This document shows, piece after piece, positions 43,010 to 55,800 of a stretch of DNA of 64,000 bases. A model generated the notes under the pieces. That model saw only the letters and a program-made list of their open reading frames with translations, had not been told where the DNA came from and did not search any database. The stretch spans positions 17,567,501-17,631,500 of the forward strand of contig BSBM01000904.1 in the NCBI GenBank assembly GCA_027924585.1, in the 5' to 3' direction. This DNA comes from Larix kaempferi (taxonomy: Eukaryota; Streptophyta; Pinopsida; Pinales; Pinaceae). How positions within the stretch are numbered: position 1 is the first letter of the stretch; the number at the start of each line of letters is the position of its first letter. The translations under genes and the position numbers were made by a program.

Positions 43010-43660
43010 ACAAGTTGGGCGCAATCTATTAGGATGAAGTAGCACGACTTGGGCGCAATCTGTTGGAACAGAGTAGCACGAGTTAGGGACACTTTTAGGA
43101 GCAGTTTTCCAAGTCATAGTAGTACGACTTGGGTGCACTTCCGAGAGCAATTTTTCAGGTCAGAGTAGTACGACTTTGGTGCACTTCTCCATTGGGTGAT
43201 GGACATAATCAAGTAGGATGGGCACTCTTGGTGTTGGGCAGCAATACTGAAGTACGCAATGCTTGACGTAGTGAAGAAGTTGGGACGTGTGTTGAGGCAG
43301 TTCCCTGGGTGCATAAGAGGTTGCATGTGCAGACAGTGGGGGACATCTTGGCATCTTTGTGTATATTGTTGGATGCTTGTACTATGATGATCATGTGTAC
43401 TACTTAATTGTATAATTGGTTAAGTGTTGAACTTATTGTGGTGCAAGTGACTATTGGGTGAGTAAGTCAAGTAGGGGCTTGCAACAATCTAATAGTTGTA
43501 GCTCAAGGCGTAGTTATGGGTAGACCTTGAGTGAAGAGGCGTAGTCTAGGTGTAATAGTTGCAAGTAGGCCAAGCCCTTGCAGACGAGGCACGCTAATGC
43601 CGCATGTTCCTTGGAGTTGAAAACGAAAAAATTGGGGCACTACTCCTAGGGTGCATGACA
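43010..43660. repeat. Minisatellite-rich region, right of Copia A
   Basis: Continuation of the 34-bp-type array (cacgacttgggcgcaatctg...agtag units) up to about 43190, then degenerate related sequence to about 43660. Together with 22990-24864 it is the DNA into which Copia A inserted. No gene is recognised. Confidence 0.7.
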
Positions 43661-45117
43661 CAAACCCTCGTCTAGATAACTAATCTACAAACGAATTGAA
43701 TTTGAATTCAATTCCGCAGAATTTAAAATTCATTTGTCCAATTGGACCAAATTTGATAACTATGTAATATGTAAATATAGATTGATCTCAATTAAGTTTT
43801 TAAATGAAATCTTATTCAAATCGTAAAATTGAAATTGCAATCTTTCTTTTTTTTTTTAGATTTTAACATGTCTCAAGGCCTCTAAATCTACCCAAATTAC
43901 TAAAATTGCAATTTAAACCATAGATTATCCATAGATTATCCAGATTATAGAATTTTGAATTAACTCAATTCCAACCAAAACAACCTAAAATAGTATTATT
44001 TTAGTTATTTTAGTCTTCTTCTAATTTAACAATTATAACTTTTATTGAATATAAAAATATAATATTTTATTTTAATGATATTTTCTTTCATTTTTTTGTT
44101 ATATTTAGTAACACAATTTACTTTATCATTGTATTTATCTATCACATTGTCAATTTCATAAATTATGATAAATTTGGCTACTTTAATAAATACATATATT
44201 ACTATTTATATGTTCAACAATAATATTTAATTACAACAAAATTATTAATATCTAATAACTTTATTCAATATGTTCCAAGGTTATCTCTTTCTTTTTATAG
44301 AGATTTTCATAATGATTATTCATTATGTAAATGCTTTGGAATTTCATTATTTGGAGTTTAAAAATAACTAATAGACTTAAATATTTCTTTAAAATTGGGA
44401 AAGTTACAATTTATTGGGTTGAAGGGCCAAATAATTTACCTATTTATTATTAAATAAAAATTTTATATTATAAAAAGAATTTATTAAAAAGTAATACGTC
44501 AATAAAAGAGTAAATTCAATAATTAAAGTGAATTTTTATCTTATAACTGAATACAAATTTTTAAAAACAACATTTTCACTTATTATTAAATACAGCTATA
44601 TTTAAAAAATTATTAAATTTAAAAACATTTTTTTAAATTAAATTATTATATTATTAATTTACTCCACAACTTTGCTAATAGCTAACATTAAAATATAATT
44701 TGAATTCACCATAAACATGCCACTACCATTTCAAATATAGTTTTCATGGTGTGAAACATGCAATGACGTAATATGACACAACATTATAGATACACCAAAA
44801 CCCGAACAATATTTTAATAACTCTCCATATTTTACCATTACTAAATTAACGAGGACACCACATGAGAAATCCAGCGTTGTTGATTGTTTGTAATTAAAGA
44901 AATTAAATATTAAAAAATAATTAATTTTAGTCCATTAAAAGATGACGATGGTGGTGGTGCTTAATTCTCCATTTATATTAATTTTTATTGATATCAACTT
45001 CAGTCTATCAAAACTTAAGAGGGAAGAAAGGAATTATTTGATTTTCTGTAAAAATTTATTCATATGTTCAAAAAGTTTAGAAAGAAGCATTCCTAAGTCA
45101 TCATAGTTTTGACTTGT
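43661..45117. other. AT-rich spacer without recognisable genes
   Basis: Long AT-rich stretch with poly-T and poly-A runs and no open frame of interest on either strand. I see no terminal repeats or target-site duplications. Confidence 0.6.
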
Positions 45118-46440
45118 TAGAAGGTTAAGGAGGTATGTATTGTAACAAGGATTATGAAACTATGATCTAAGGCACTCTAATAGAAAGTGCATTTCATCCT
45201 CAACATTCATAGTCTCACAAAAATGGCAAATGCTTTCCACCCATAGTGTTTTAGGAGTTGTCCAGTGCCATGTTTCACTATGAAGCTCATGAGAGTTCGT
45301 TCTTATCTTGACTATATTAATTCTCTTCTTCGAACTAGTTAAAACAAAGAGATACGTTGTCAAGTCTCATTAGCGCAGTTGGTATTCGAGGGGTTATGTT
45401 TGTTAGGCGGCCTTGGGTTCAAAACTCAATGATAGTAGGAGGAGACACCCAAAAAATCCATTCATGCTAAGGGCTGGTGTTTCTTAGTTGAGGTTTCTTA
45501 GACCACAAGCCACTCCCGCAAGCTAGGGAGATTCATGCAACAACAAAAAAAGACAGAGAGATACGTTTGATCTTCTAGAATAGGGTTAATGACCTCATTA
45601 TAGTACCTTAATTTTCTTTTAACCTCTAATTCTTTATGGCCCAACAATTTCTCTTTAAACTTAGATGTAATAATATTTTTAATGTTATTGGTGTTTGCAA
45701 AGTAACATTTTCATCGATCCCCCAATGGTTTAACCAAGACATGGCATCTTTATACCAACTTCTCTTGAGCTGCAGGTGGTGCTCACTCGATTTTAAAGCA
45801 TTTTTAGGAAGTCTATGGTCTCCCATGTTATTTATGTTGTACTTGTACATTATGTACCTACTCATAGTGATGCTCTTAATTGGGGGAAGACCCACTTCTA
45901 TTAGGATATTAAGATAGGGTGTATTGAGGTTGTAAGTTATAAAACACTTTTGGATTTGTTAAATCTTTCTCCAGGATTCTTTAGAGATGTTGCAACCCCA
46001 AACTTGACAACCATACAGGATAACAGGAGTGACGAGAGCTTCAAAAGGGAACTTATTTTTATCTCACATCACGAGGTTTGTTGTTTTACAATTGCTTTCA
46101 AGACCAAAATAAGCTTTCCACCCTCTGTTAATCATTTTCTCAATGCTATAGTTCCAATTGAGCTTGTGATGGATATCAATTTTGAGATATTTGTAAGAAG
46201 TCACTTCCTCCAAGTTGTTATTATCATATACAAAATTAGCGTAGGTGACCTTCTTGGACTTGATAACCATAACTTTTGTTTTGTCAGTGTTAATAGTCAT
46301 ACCCATATTAGAGCAAAAATCCTCAAGAGTTCTTAGTTGTTTATCAAGATCAAAAAGACATATTGCCATAAGAACAATACCATCATCATAAATAAGGATG
46401 ACAATTATTCCATCAAAGATTGCACTGAAACAACATTCTA
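45118..46440 (-). pseudogene. Relic of a second LINE clade (reverse transcriptase C-terminal part)
   Basis: Minus-strand fragments differ from the plant L1 elements nearby. At about 46410-46375 the catalytic box reads YDDGIVLMA in place of Y-A-D-D. 46369-46064 continues with LDKQLRTLEDFCSNMGMTIN and KTKVMVIKSKK, then SYKYLKIDIHHKLNW. 45895-45626 holds MSRYIMYKYNINNMGDHRLPK, and 45363-45160 a terminal Cys-rich block CHFCETMNVEDEMHFLLEC. These resemble Jockey/RTE-like LINE proteins. Multiple frameshifts and a SINE insertion show that it is old. No endonuclease part is seen. Confidence 0.72.
45359..45552 (+). mobile_element. tRNA-derived SINE inside the LINE relic
   Basis: A 194-bp element with box A-like attagcgcagttggta and box B-like gggttcaaaactc, ending in an A-rich tract. 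Flanking copies acaaagagatacgtt (45344-45358) and acagagagatacgtt (45553-45567) form a 15-bp target-site duplication with one mismatch. Its body differs from the SINE at 10135, so it is a different family. It interrupts the relic frame between 45363 and 45626. Confidence 0.82.
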
Positions 46441-47435
46441 ACTCATCGATATATATAATTAATGTATAAAATAAAAGTTAAAAATATTTGTCTAAATTTT
46501 TTATTATTATTTTTTATTTTAAAATACAATGAAAAAATTTATTAAAAATTATAATTTCAAAAACTTTTGAATATTTATAAAAAAATATATCATAAAAATT
46601 TAAAAATAAATATAATAAAATCTGGGTCACTCAAAAGTTAAATTTATCAACTTTTTAGTTTGATCTTTAAAATATAAATATAAAAAGTATCTTTAAAAGG
46701 ACAATTGTGGCAAGTGGGTCACATGATTCTATATAATTTCAATTTTTTTTAAAGGGAAATATGTCAATCCCTACTATTTTAGAGAATCAAGGTATAGTCA
46801 TAATTACAATCATTACATAGTTAACATCGAGTCCCAAACAGAAGTGTCACAAAATCAAATTTGAACCCGAGTAGGAAAGATAACCACATTCCTCCCAACC
46901 ACTCAATCTATACTGAATTGACAAAATTCACATAAATCAATGCACATAATTCCAACTTATATATACTTTGGTGTAAAGATTCACATAAATCAATACACTT
47001 ATGGTATATTAAAGCTTCTATTTATTATTTATTTATTTACTTAAAAGGAATACTTTTAACTTTCATGTTATTTGAAAAAATGAATTTATATATGTAATTA
47101 TTTTGCTTAAATATCAACTTTTATCAAAATTTAATACAAATATATAAATTGGGGCTTTATTTTTTTCAAAATAATTTAAAATAAATAATAATTAAAAAAA
47201 ACTCTTTAAACATAATTTATCTTAAAAACTTATCAACACTAACTTTCACAATCATAAAAACACTTTATAATTTTTTGGGAACCTTTTTCTTTCTCCATTT
47301 TTTAATACACTTTATTTTTGCGGATATTTTTAGCCATCTCTTCCTTTTTATTTTTATTTTTTTTATCTATTTTATACTCTCCTTTTTCATTTCGCCCACT
47401 TTTTTTGTCAAGTTGAAAAAAACATTTTTTTTATT
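46441..47435. other. AT-rich spacer
   Basis: No gene recognised. AT-rich, with poly-T tracts; ends at the poly-T that marks the tail of LINE-3. Confidence 0.55.
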
Positions 47436-47809
47436 AAAGAAGAAAAAGATGTGTCAAGATAACACAAAGCGGATTACAGATATTACGAAAATGCAACATA
47501 CATATGGGTCGATTATCATACTTAAAAAGAACCAAAACTCGAGTTCTATTACAACAGTCGAGACCATACTAAGAATAAGAAAACAGGCTAGTCAGCAACA
47601 GAAGAGCAATATTCCAACGTAGCATAAGTCGGCTACACAAGAGGTAGAGTTCCAAATTCGGAAGACTGGTAAAAAAACTAGCATACACTGCGTCTCCACC
47701 CAAAAAGCAGAGCCATCACCAGGATAAGATAAGTACAAAACAGAGACTGGCATACCGAGATGAATACACACAATCCATTTAGGGCCCACCCGATCACGTC
47801 CAATGAAGA

Positions 47810-48357
47810 TTAGTAGAAAGAGAGAGTGGAATTGTTGATCAGCAAACCAACCCGAAACTCCTTGAAACAAATAAGCCCATCCATCGGTCCTAGCGTGAGC
47901 TTAGAGAGTCTGTTGGCCTCGGCGTTGTGACATCGGAAAATGTGGGAGAAAGACAGCTCCCCAAACTGGAGAATCAGATCCCAGGTCCTCTGAACCCGGT
48001 GTTGCAACAGAATAGGATAAAGAGACGACCTCCTGCAAGCCCAATCAATAGTGCAAGTCGAATCGCCAAAAATGTGGGTCAAAGAGATGCCCTTCACCAA
48101 AGCAAAATGGAGGAGACCCCAGAGAGCCACCAACTCAGCCCTGGTGTTCGAACCCGGCCAGCACTCATATTAAGGTGAAAATGGTGATCCACCACAATTC
48201 TAAGCACCATACCAGCACCATAGTCCCCCGATTGGGCGGGCCCATCAAAGAAACCAAACGGGAAGGAGAAGCTGTCATCCAGACATGGGGGGACAGCTCC
48301 AGCAGCTTTGCAAGGAGCCTCCTCCGAAGAAAACATCCATGCCATGATCCTCCCCAC
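47810..48357 (-). pseudogene. LINE-3 RNase H domain
   Basis: Two overlapping minus-strand frames: 48357-48094 (with FPFGFFDGPAQSGDYGAGMVLRI, first catalytic Asp) and 48133-47810 (VALWGLLHFALVKG for the Glu region, HIFGDSTCTIDW for the second Asp and CHNAEANRLSKLTLG). In the last motif relatives have A-D where this has A-N, so the final catalytic Asp is lost. One frameshift separates the halves. Confidence 0.78.
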
Positions 48358-48420
48358 AACTAGATCAGAATGCAGGATTACACCACAGAAAAGTAGGCCA
48401 TTCTGCGCCCACCAGACCTC

Positions 48421-49206
48421 CTAGAGGGTATAAAAAACCACCGAAACAGCACCCCCCAATCTCTCAAAACAAAATGCCAAGTTCGAAATGAGGAGCCCAC
48501 CGTTCCAAGCCGGGAGACGGGACCAATTAGCTCTGACCAGAGCCCAAACCACCTGGAAGAAGGGACAACTCCCAAATAGTTGCTCAATATCCTCAAAGGA
48601 GTCCAAGCAAAGAAGACAAATCCCTGACCCCTGGAACCCTCGACCTTGCAGATTCTTCCATGTCAAAATCTTATTGTCCAAGCATAGACAAATGAAACAA
48701 GCCACCTTAAGTGGTAAATTACTTCTCCACATAAACTTACGTACACCAGAAATCAGATCACCACCCACCTCCTCCAGCTGCATCTTGTATGCCAACTTTG
48801 CCGTCACAGTGCCCTGATCAGAATTAAAATCCCACATCAACTGATTTGGTTCATCATTCAGCATAATACTAGCCTCTAGTAGCCTTCCACAGTAATCATG
48901 CCATTCACAACCTAAAGATCCAGGCAGAGCTAAGTTGGTCATCGTCCTCCAACGAGGAGAGGAGCCCTCCGAGTGAATCATCAGATGTTTCAGAACATGT
49001 ATACCACGCCCATGCAGCTCTCGAACCAGCTCCAACGAAAGCCAAAATTTCCATTGAGTCCAAGGATCAGATCTATGCCGACAAAGGTTTGAATGCCTCA
49101 ACCAACCATCCAACAAAGAGAACGCGAAATAATGGGCAAATTTTTCAGGAGACTGCGCCAAATCGTCGAGGTATTTGAAGAAGGGGTGGCCATAGTACGA
49201 AACCAC
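48421..49206 (-). pseudogene. LINE-3 connection and zf-RVT region
   Basis: Open for 261 residues. It includes the zf-RVT pattern: TVTAKLAYKMQLEE, WRSNLPLKVACFICLCL, then the Cys-rich GSGICLLCLDSFEDIEQLFGSC. It follows the thumb segment at 49469-49098 (KLQGGWGIKSLKEFNLAL) in another frame and precedes the RNase H. Confidence 0.78.
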
Positions 49207-50850
49207 ATACCTGGTTCAAGACCCTTCATGTACTTAGCCATAATAGTAAATCCCCAGAGTCCTTTGTCAAAAATGGCCCTCCACAAGCTCTTAGCACATA
49301 GTGCCAAATTGAATTCCTTTAGACTCTTAATACCCCAACCGCCCTGGAGCTTCGGCCGAGATAAACTTTTCCAGCTAGCCAGATGTATTTTATTATCATT
49401 CCTCCCACCTCTCCATAGAAAATTAAAAGTTAGACGACGTAGTTTAGCATGAATCGTAGCAGGAACCATAAACAGAGTAAACTAGTACACTGGGATACAC
49501 ATCAGGACAGATTGAATCAAGATAAGCCTGCCACCCAAGTTTAACCATCTCGAGGCCCAGGATTTTATTCTTCTCGAATCCTTCCACACGAGCCAATTCC
49601 AGTCCACAGCACAATAGGAGTTGGGCTTAATGTAGAAACCGAGATATGAAAAACCTTCCTTGATATTCTTCTGAGCAAAAGGGAAGAGCCCAGCAATAAA
49701 GCCCAAAATAGATATATCATCAAAATTACATGAAAAAGAGGACTTACCAGGGTTTATACAGAGCCCCGAAGCATCACAGAAATCAAAGAGAATCTTATGA
49801 AATTGCAACCATTCCGAACGGGTGCCTACACCAAAAAGTAGCACATCGTCAATGAACAATAAGTGGGTGATGTGTAGAGTACGGGCCACCCGAATACCAA
49901 CAATAAGACCACTGTCACAAGCTTTATTTATCATAAGACTGAGACCTTCCATCGCCAAGATAAAGAGGTACGGGAAAAGGGGGCATCCCTGACACAATCC
50001 CCTGTTGCCCGAGAAGAAAGGAGACGGTGACCCATTAACCAACACAACAAAACTAACAAAAGAGTAACACGCATAAATCCACTTCACAGTATCCGCCTGA
50101 AGCCCAATTTGAATGAGGACAAAGCGGAGAAAATCCCAGTCCACCTGATCGTACGCTTTCTTCAAGTCCAACTTCAAGATAAAATCACACAACTTCTTCA
50201 TCTTAATAGTGTGTAAACACTCATGGGCCACACCCACAGCATCCACAATCTGACGATTCGGCAGAAAAGCAAATTGTTCCGCTGAGATGAACCTACCCAA
50301 GACAGGCTTCAACCTTTCCGCTATAATTTTAGATATAACTTTGTAATTCAAATTGCACAGGGAGATGGGTCTGTAATCATCGAGCACCCCAGGCTTGTCA
50401 ACATTTGGAATCAAGGTAATGTGCGTACAATTCAGTGACGGCGGGATCCAGGCTTTTAGCGTTGACTCTTCGATAGCTGCCGTAAGTTCCTCCCCCAACA
50501 TATCAAAGAAATGAATATAGAACTCCATCGTCCACCTGTCGGGCCCGAACTCTTGTCCCGACTAAAAAGCTGGTATTCAGTACTTCGGCCGAGGTAACTG
50601 GACTTTCCACCACCCTGCAATCAGTTGTGGAGAAGAAAGTGGTGAAGTTTCTTATAGATTCAAGTTGCTTAATGAGCGAGGGTTCCTTTTGTTTGGTATA
50701 AACCCCCAAGAAATGCTCCATGGCGTCCCCTTTGATAGCAGCATCCTCAAATACCAAAAGGCCCCCATCCACCTGCACATCCCAAATGGCATTTACCAGC
50801 CTCCTATGATCAGCATAATGATGAAAATACTTATTATTTTGGTTCCCCAC
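49098..50850 (-). pseudogene. LINE-3 reverse transcriptase
   Basis: The main frame, 50528-49482, is open for 348 residues: THITLIPNVDKPGVLDDYRPISLCN, FILKLDLKKAYDQVDWDFLRF (palm motif A), VLVNGSPSPFFSGNRGLCQGCPL and LLFIDDVLLFG, an intact F-I-D-D box. The upstream linker, 50850-50503, reads GNQNNKYFHHYADHRR and ends in a frameshift where relatives have a P-G-P-D-G motif. Downstream, 49469-49098 is the thumb. Of the three L1-type LINEs this RT is the best preserved. Confidence 0.85.
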
Positions 50851-51137
50851 CTTTAGAAAACAACCCTACTTTTCTGACGTCATTCTTCCTCAATCTCTTC
50901 CAGAATAAGATCATGCAAATGGATCAACTCCACCAAGTGAACACGTTGCTCTTCGGACATCGACGCCACCTCCAGAATAAGAGAAAAAGAGTGGATTTCT
51001 TCCTCTAAAGCCACCAGCTTTCCCAGATCCGCCTCTTGCTTTATTTTCACCCAATCATGAACCAGAACAGTAAGGTGTTGTAGTTTGCGAGGCAGATCCA
51101 ACAGCGGGGAAGCCCTCGCCTGTAACTGTACATTCTC

Positions 51138-51922
51138 CTAAGAAGAGCGGACCCATTCACAAAATAAGGAATCCAACAAGAGACCGGGGTTAAATTTGAA
51201 CGGATAAACCTTCGGGCGAGGACCAAAATCCAGTTGGAGCAAAATAGATTTATGGTCTGAAATCCCAACAGCATGCACCCACCAGCGGAATTTTACCACA
51301 GAGTCACATAGGTCTTCCGCCGTAAGAAAACGATCAAGATGTTTACCAATACAAGTCGGGCCACACCGACCATTGGACCAAGTCGAATACAATATATGGG
51401 GAACTACATCAACAAGTTTAGCCTCCTCAAACAGACCCTGGAAATAACCTACCAAAGGATCAACCACTTTACGAGCCCCCCAAATCTCGTCAATGCTCAA
51501 CGTCAGGTTGAGGTCACCTGCCAAAATAAGGGAGGGATCATTAAGAATACCTGAAGCTGACACCTTCTCCTAGAATACTCTATGCATACAGTAAGGGCCA
51601 TAAACATTCAAGATTGAATGCATTTCCCAAATCCCTTAAGAGAACCCTCCAACAGAATACCAGCACATGAAACAAAAGATTTAAAGACAGCCACACCCGG
51701 GTCCCAAGCAACCAAGGTACCACCTGAAAGGCCACAGGCATCAAGAGCAAAAACATGCCACAAAGGTTTAATCTTCCGAAAATAGCGACAAGCATCAGCA
51801 GTGCACACCATAGTTTCTTGCACAAGAATCACGGCAGGGCAGACTACTTCAATAAAACGTTTGACAGCAGCACACTTGGGGCCCCTACCCAACCCATGAA
51901 CGTTAAAGGACATGAGTTTCAT
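51138..51922 (-). pseudogene. LINE-3 endonuclease domain
   Basis: The ATG at 51922-51920 opens MKLMSFNVHGLGRGPK (the N of S-x-N conserved), followed by ILVQETMV with the metal-binding Glu, to 51608. The second half is in another frame, 51563-51138: LILAGDLNLTLS, the LDRFLTAEDL segment, and VGISDHKSILLQL with the catalytic Ser-Asp-His. One frameshift lies at about 51570-51610. The start overlaps the ORF1 stop as ATGA. Confidence 0.82.
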
Positions 51923-52854
51923 CGGGGGAACCGGGCATGGGTTGTTGCTTCTCTAAGAGCCTGAGGGGGATAGGCCCAACGCAAACCTTTCTCAAATAAA
52001 TACGACACAACCGGATTGAGGAGACTAGGGCTCGGGGGGCCTGGCGAGCCCCCCTCCCCTTGCAAGCAGACCCTTTTTTTTCTTCGAGCCTTACGTACAG
52101 TAACATTACCCCGACAAATGGACGAGATCGAACACACATCAGGATTGTCGTCACCATGGGTAGTGAAATCTTGAAGCGGAGAAAGGTCTTGAGACTCAGG
52201 TATGGACGAGGGGGAGAGAGATATACCCAATCTCACTGTCTCCAAACCACGACCCAACAGACCGTCAAAAGGTTTCAGAGCAGGCGAACTAAGAGGGTGC
52301 ACATCTAAGGGAGAACCAGACGTTGAAACAATACCCGGACCAGACTCCTGAGTCACCATCTCCCTCCGAGAATCACCATAAATAGACACCAAAGAAGGGG
52401 CCTCCACAACAACCATGTGGGTAACATTATCCCCCGAGTCCCCCACATCATCCAAACTACCCGTTCCCAAGTTTAGAGCACCCCAAATTTCCTCTGAAGC
52501 CAGGAATTTAGATAAGACAGGTAAAGAGTGCGCAAACTTACCCACAAGATTAAGAACTGAGGACCGGTCCAGTGGGAGTGCATCCCAAACCCCATCATCC
52601 AGCTCTGCAAGTACCGTCGCCCCAACATCCACCGGGGTCACACTAACAGACTTATGACCGCAATTGGCTTTGGAATGACCCACCAGCCGACAACTATGGT
52701 AGCGAAAAGGAACCCTCCAGTAGTCAAGTTGCTGGATGAAAGTGTCGCCTTCCGAGACAACCTCCAGTTCACCAGGTAGCCCCTCAATGCTCTCCAGCTC
52801 AACCAGCAAGCGCGGAGAGCGTCGTTCCGGTCCCATGAGTTGCTCTTCTTCCAT
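51919..52854 (-). pseudogene. LINE-3 ORF1, C-terminal part with degenerate zinc knuckle
   Basis: Open for 311 residues but begins where the DUF4283-like region should end. The knuckle reads RYHSCRLVGHSKANC: the first Cys of the CX2CX4HX4C pattern is replaced by Tyr (codon tgc/tgt to tat, one base). The rest is a long Ser/Pro/Asp-rich tail. The stop TGA overlaps the endonuclease ATG. Confidence 0.8.
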
Positions 52855-55800
52855 TATTGAGTTTTGCCCAGTTGCTTTATATTTGATTGCTTATTGATAT
52901 GATTGATTTAGAGGGGCATATACGAGGGTCTATCTATACTAAGTAAAAATAGAGAGAGAGAGAGTTATTATTGGGAAGAATATGTGAATCTAAAGGTAAT
53001 GTGTAATTCATCTATTATTATTTTGGAGTTGTTTTTTTTTATAGTTTTTATAATGATATATTATGCTATCTAAATATTTGGTGTAAAGATTTATTTTCTT
53101 TTCATTTTATCACTTTTCTTTTGGAAATGTCTTTCTTTTCTTTCTTTTGTTGATTGGTTGCATTGTGAGTTTATTGTTCGACTTTGCCTTTTTTTCTCTT
53201 TTGTTGATTGGTTGCATTGTGAGTTTATTGTTCGACTTTGCCTTTTTTTTCTCTTTTGTTGATTGGTTGCATTGTGAGTTTATTGTTTGACTTTGCCCCC
53301 TCCCTCTATTTAAAAATACCAAAAAAATCTCACCATACTCCATAATATCTCTTTCACGTGACTTGCTAAAAAAATGCCCCTTACTAAGTCGGATATGCCA
53401 AAAATTTGTGTCTTGGAATTGTTTATGATATAAATACATCAATATACATAAAAGCAATCCCACATTGGTTGAGGGAAGTGTCCAACAACAACATATAAGC
53501 TCCAGTATACCATAATCCTTATACCAACGGAGGTACCCATAAGGGAGTGGTGCCTCCTATTAACATAATGGTTGGTTGGTTGTGATGTGAATATGCTTGT
53601 TGCCCCCTCTTTCTATGCAAAAATACCAAAAAAAAATATCTCATTGGCATTTACTTTACTTTCCCTTTGATTGTAATTGTCTCATGTTCCATTCTCTTTC
53701 AATTTTTTGTGCTTTTTGTATGCCCCCTTTCATGGATTGTCCTATGATCTCACTACCTACTTATAACATCAATTGGGTTCTTCTTTATTTTTCTTCTCTA
53801 TGTTTTCTCTCAAGATTTTCTCATCGATAAATCCATGTCTTGCCTTGCACTCAATTTCTTTCATGATTTTTTCCTTGTCATTCTCTCCTCATAATTACCT
53901 CATCTCTAGAATTTCATGTAAAGATTTTGTTTCATTATGATCTTTTTCTTTTCTTAGGACATTTTCTTTAGCCTTTCTTCCTTAGTGAACCTTTAATTAG
54001 AGTTTTATGCTTCAATTAGGGTATATTGTCATGAAGCTAATTGATATGTGTAAAAAATTGGTTTTACAAACATTGTTACCTTCCTTTGCTCAGTTGAAGA
54101 GAACCTTGTTTTATCAATGGATTGAGTTGAGCATTGGTTTTCTTTTACCAACTACAATTTTGACAAGCATATCAACTTTTTGCTCGATAAACTAGAACTT
54201 CGTTGAATTTCGCATTTTCATCCTAGCCTCGATGTGTGGAAAATGATTATGCCCTTTGCTTTCTGGCACTTGCACATTCCCCTTTATATTATTCATTGAG
54301 CATTGTACTTGTCTTTGATCTATAGAATATATTGAGAAGATGCTTCTTTGTTGACAAACTGACATTTAGATAAATTCATGGTTTTCCCCCTAGCTTTAGC
54401 TTTTGCTCAATGGAAATTACCTCTTTTGCTCAATGATTCTCATTTGTTCTAAGTAAAATTCCATTGACTCGTGTATCCTATTTTCGAAGAAAGGGTCACT
54501 AGTCCAAACAACCACTTACTAGGCAGTTCTCTTATTAGATGATTTTGTTGTTTTCTTGTTATTCCACTCTTTTGCTCAATGATAACCCTCCTTTTTCTAG
54601 ACAAATTTGTCTTACATCAATTGTTCATATTACTCTTGCTCAATGTTAATTGATTCAATCCCTAACCACATATTTGATCAATCATTCTTCTCACTTTTAC
54701 AGCATAGATCTTCAACCTCCTTCCTTAGCACTTTCATAACTAACCAATTTACAATCATCCAAGCCACAAAAGGGAAGACGTGTGTCAAAATTTTACTCAA
54801 TACCTATTATGAAGAGTGATGTGGTGATTTGAAGAAAAATGCTCCTTATGGATTATGGATTAATCTCTCTTGTACCCTTCATAAATATTGCTAACCTTAT
54901 CCACTCTTCAATTACAAGGGTTAACACTTAAAAACCATAGATACAAATCCAAGCACTAACATAGCTCTCCAAACTCTTTAGATATCCCTTGTTGACAAAA
55001 ACATCAATAAAAAATTTTAAATTGTAAATTATGTTTTTTTATTTTTACTAAGAAATTGTTAAAAAAAATTACTATAAAATAATCTTCTTATTTAAAAAGT
55101 TATAAAATTCCCACTCTTAATTACTAATATATTTATTTCCAAAATATTATGATTATTTTAAGATATATATTTATCTATATCAAGAGGTATCATCTAACTT
55201 ATCCCGTAAATGGAAGCAAATGGAGTGGACAAAATATAATAATGTGGATAGTCAATGGGATGGAAAGTGAACTTAATCACTAGAGTTATTCTAAAGGAAT
55301 ATGAATGTTTTAATGTTTAAATTTGGTGTATATCTCAAAATAATTATGGTTAGAATTTATGGTTGTGGTAAAAAAATTATGTATAATTTTGGATGTGATA
55401 TTGTTATGATTAGATGTATGATAGTAAATTTTTAATTATTTTAATAATAATTTTTTATTTTATTTGTTTTATAAATTTTATTATATTATTAATTTTATAG
55501 TGTTTTTTCAATTTTATTATAAAAAATTTTAAATTTAATAATTTTATTATTGTCATTTTAATTGTTTTTTTTAAATGATAGTTTACTTTTTGTTAGAGGA
55601 CTATATTCATTGGGAGAATGTCAATACCTAACCCAAAAATTAAGGTATTTTTTTTCCGGAATATCAAGTATTGACATAATATATTTTTTTAAGTTTTATT
55701 TAAATTTCATAATAAATAAATGAATCACTTTAAAAATTAAGTGAGTTTCTAAGCTTTTAATAAAATTTATATCTAAAAATCTCAACATAATTATAGTTAA

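Larger units (their letters stand above)
47428..52854 (-). mobile_element. LINE-3: 5'-truncated minus-strand plant LINE
   Basis: A plant L1-type LINE of about 5.4 kb. The poly(A) tail is the T run at about 47428-47435; the 5' end stops inside ORF1 near 52854, where the DUF4283-like core is missing and the sequence starts just ahead of the zinc knuckle. Order on the minus strand: ORF1 remainder, endonuclease, RT, zf-RVT, RNase H. I could not find a convincing target-site duplication. Similar in organisation to LINE-2, with its own divergent sequence. Confidence 0.88.

Noticed and set aside
22990-43660. CRISPR-like spaced repeats
   Set aside because: The 34-bp units are head-to-tail and degenerate, without regular unique spacers, and the window is eukaryotic.
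45365-45440. tRNA gene candidate
   Set aside because: Same reasoning: promoter boxes only, with an A-rich end and a TSD.
53110-53463. Minus-strand open frame with repeated KSNNKLTMQPINK
   Set aside because: Generated by the 54-55-bp minisatellite at 53143-53297.
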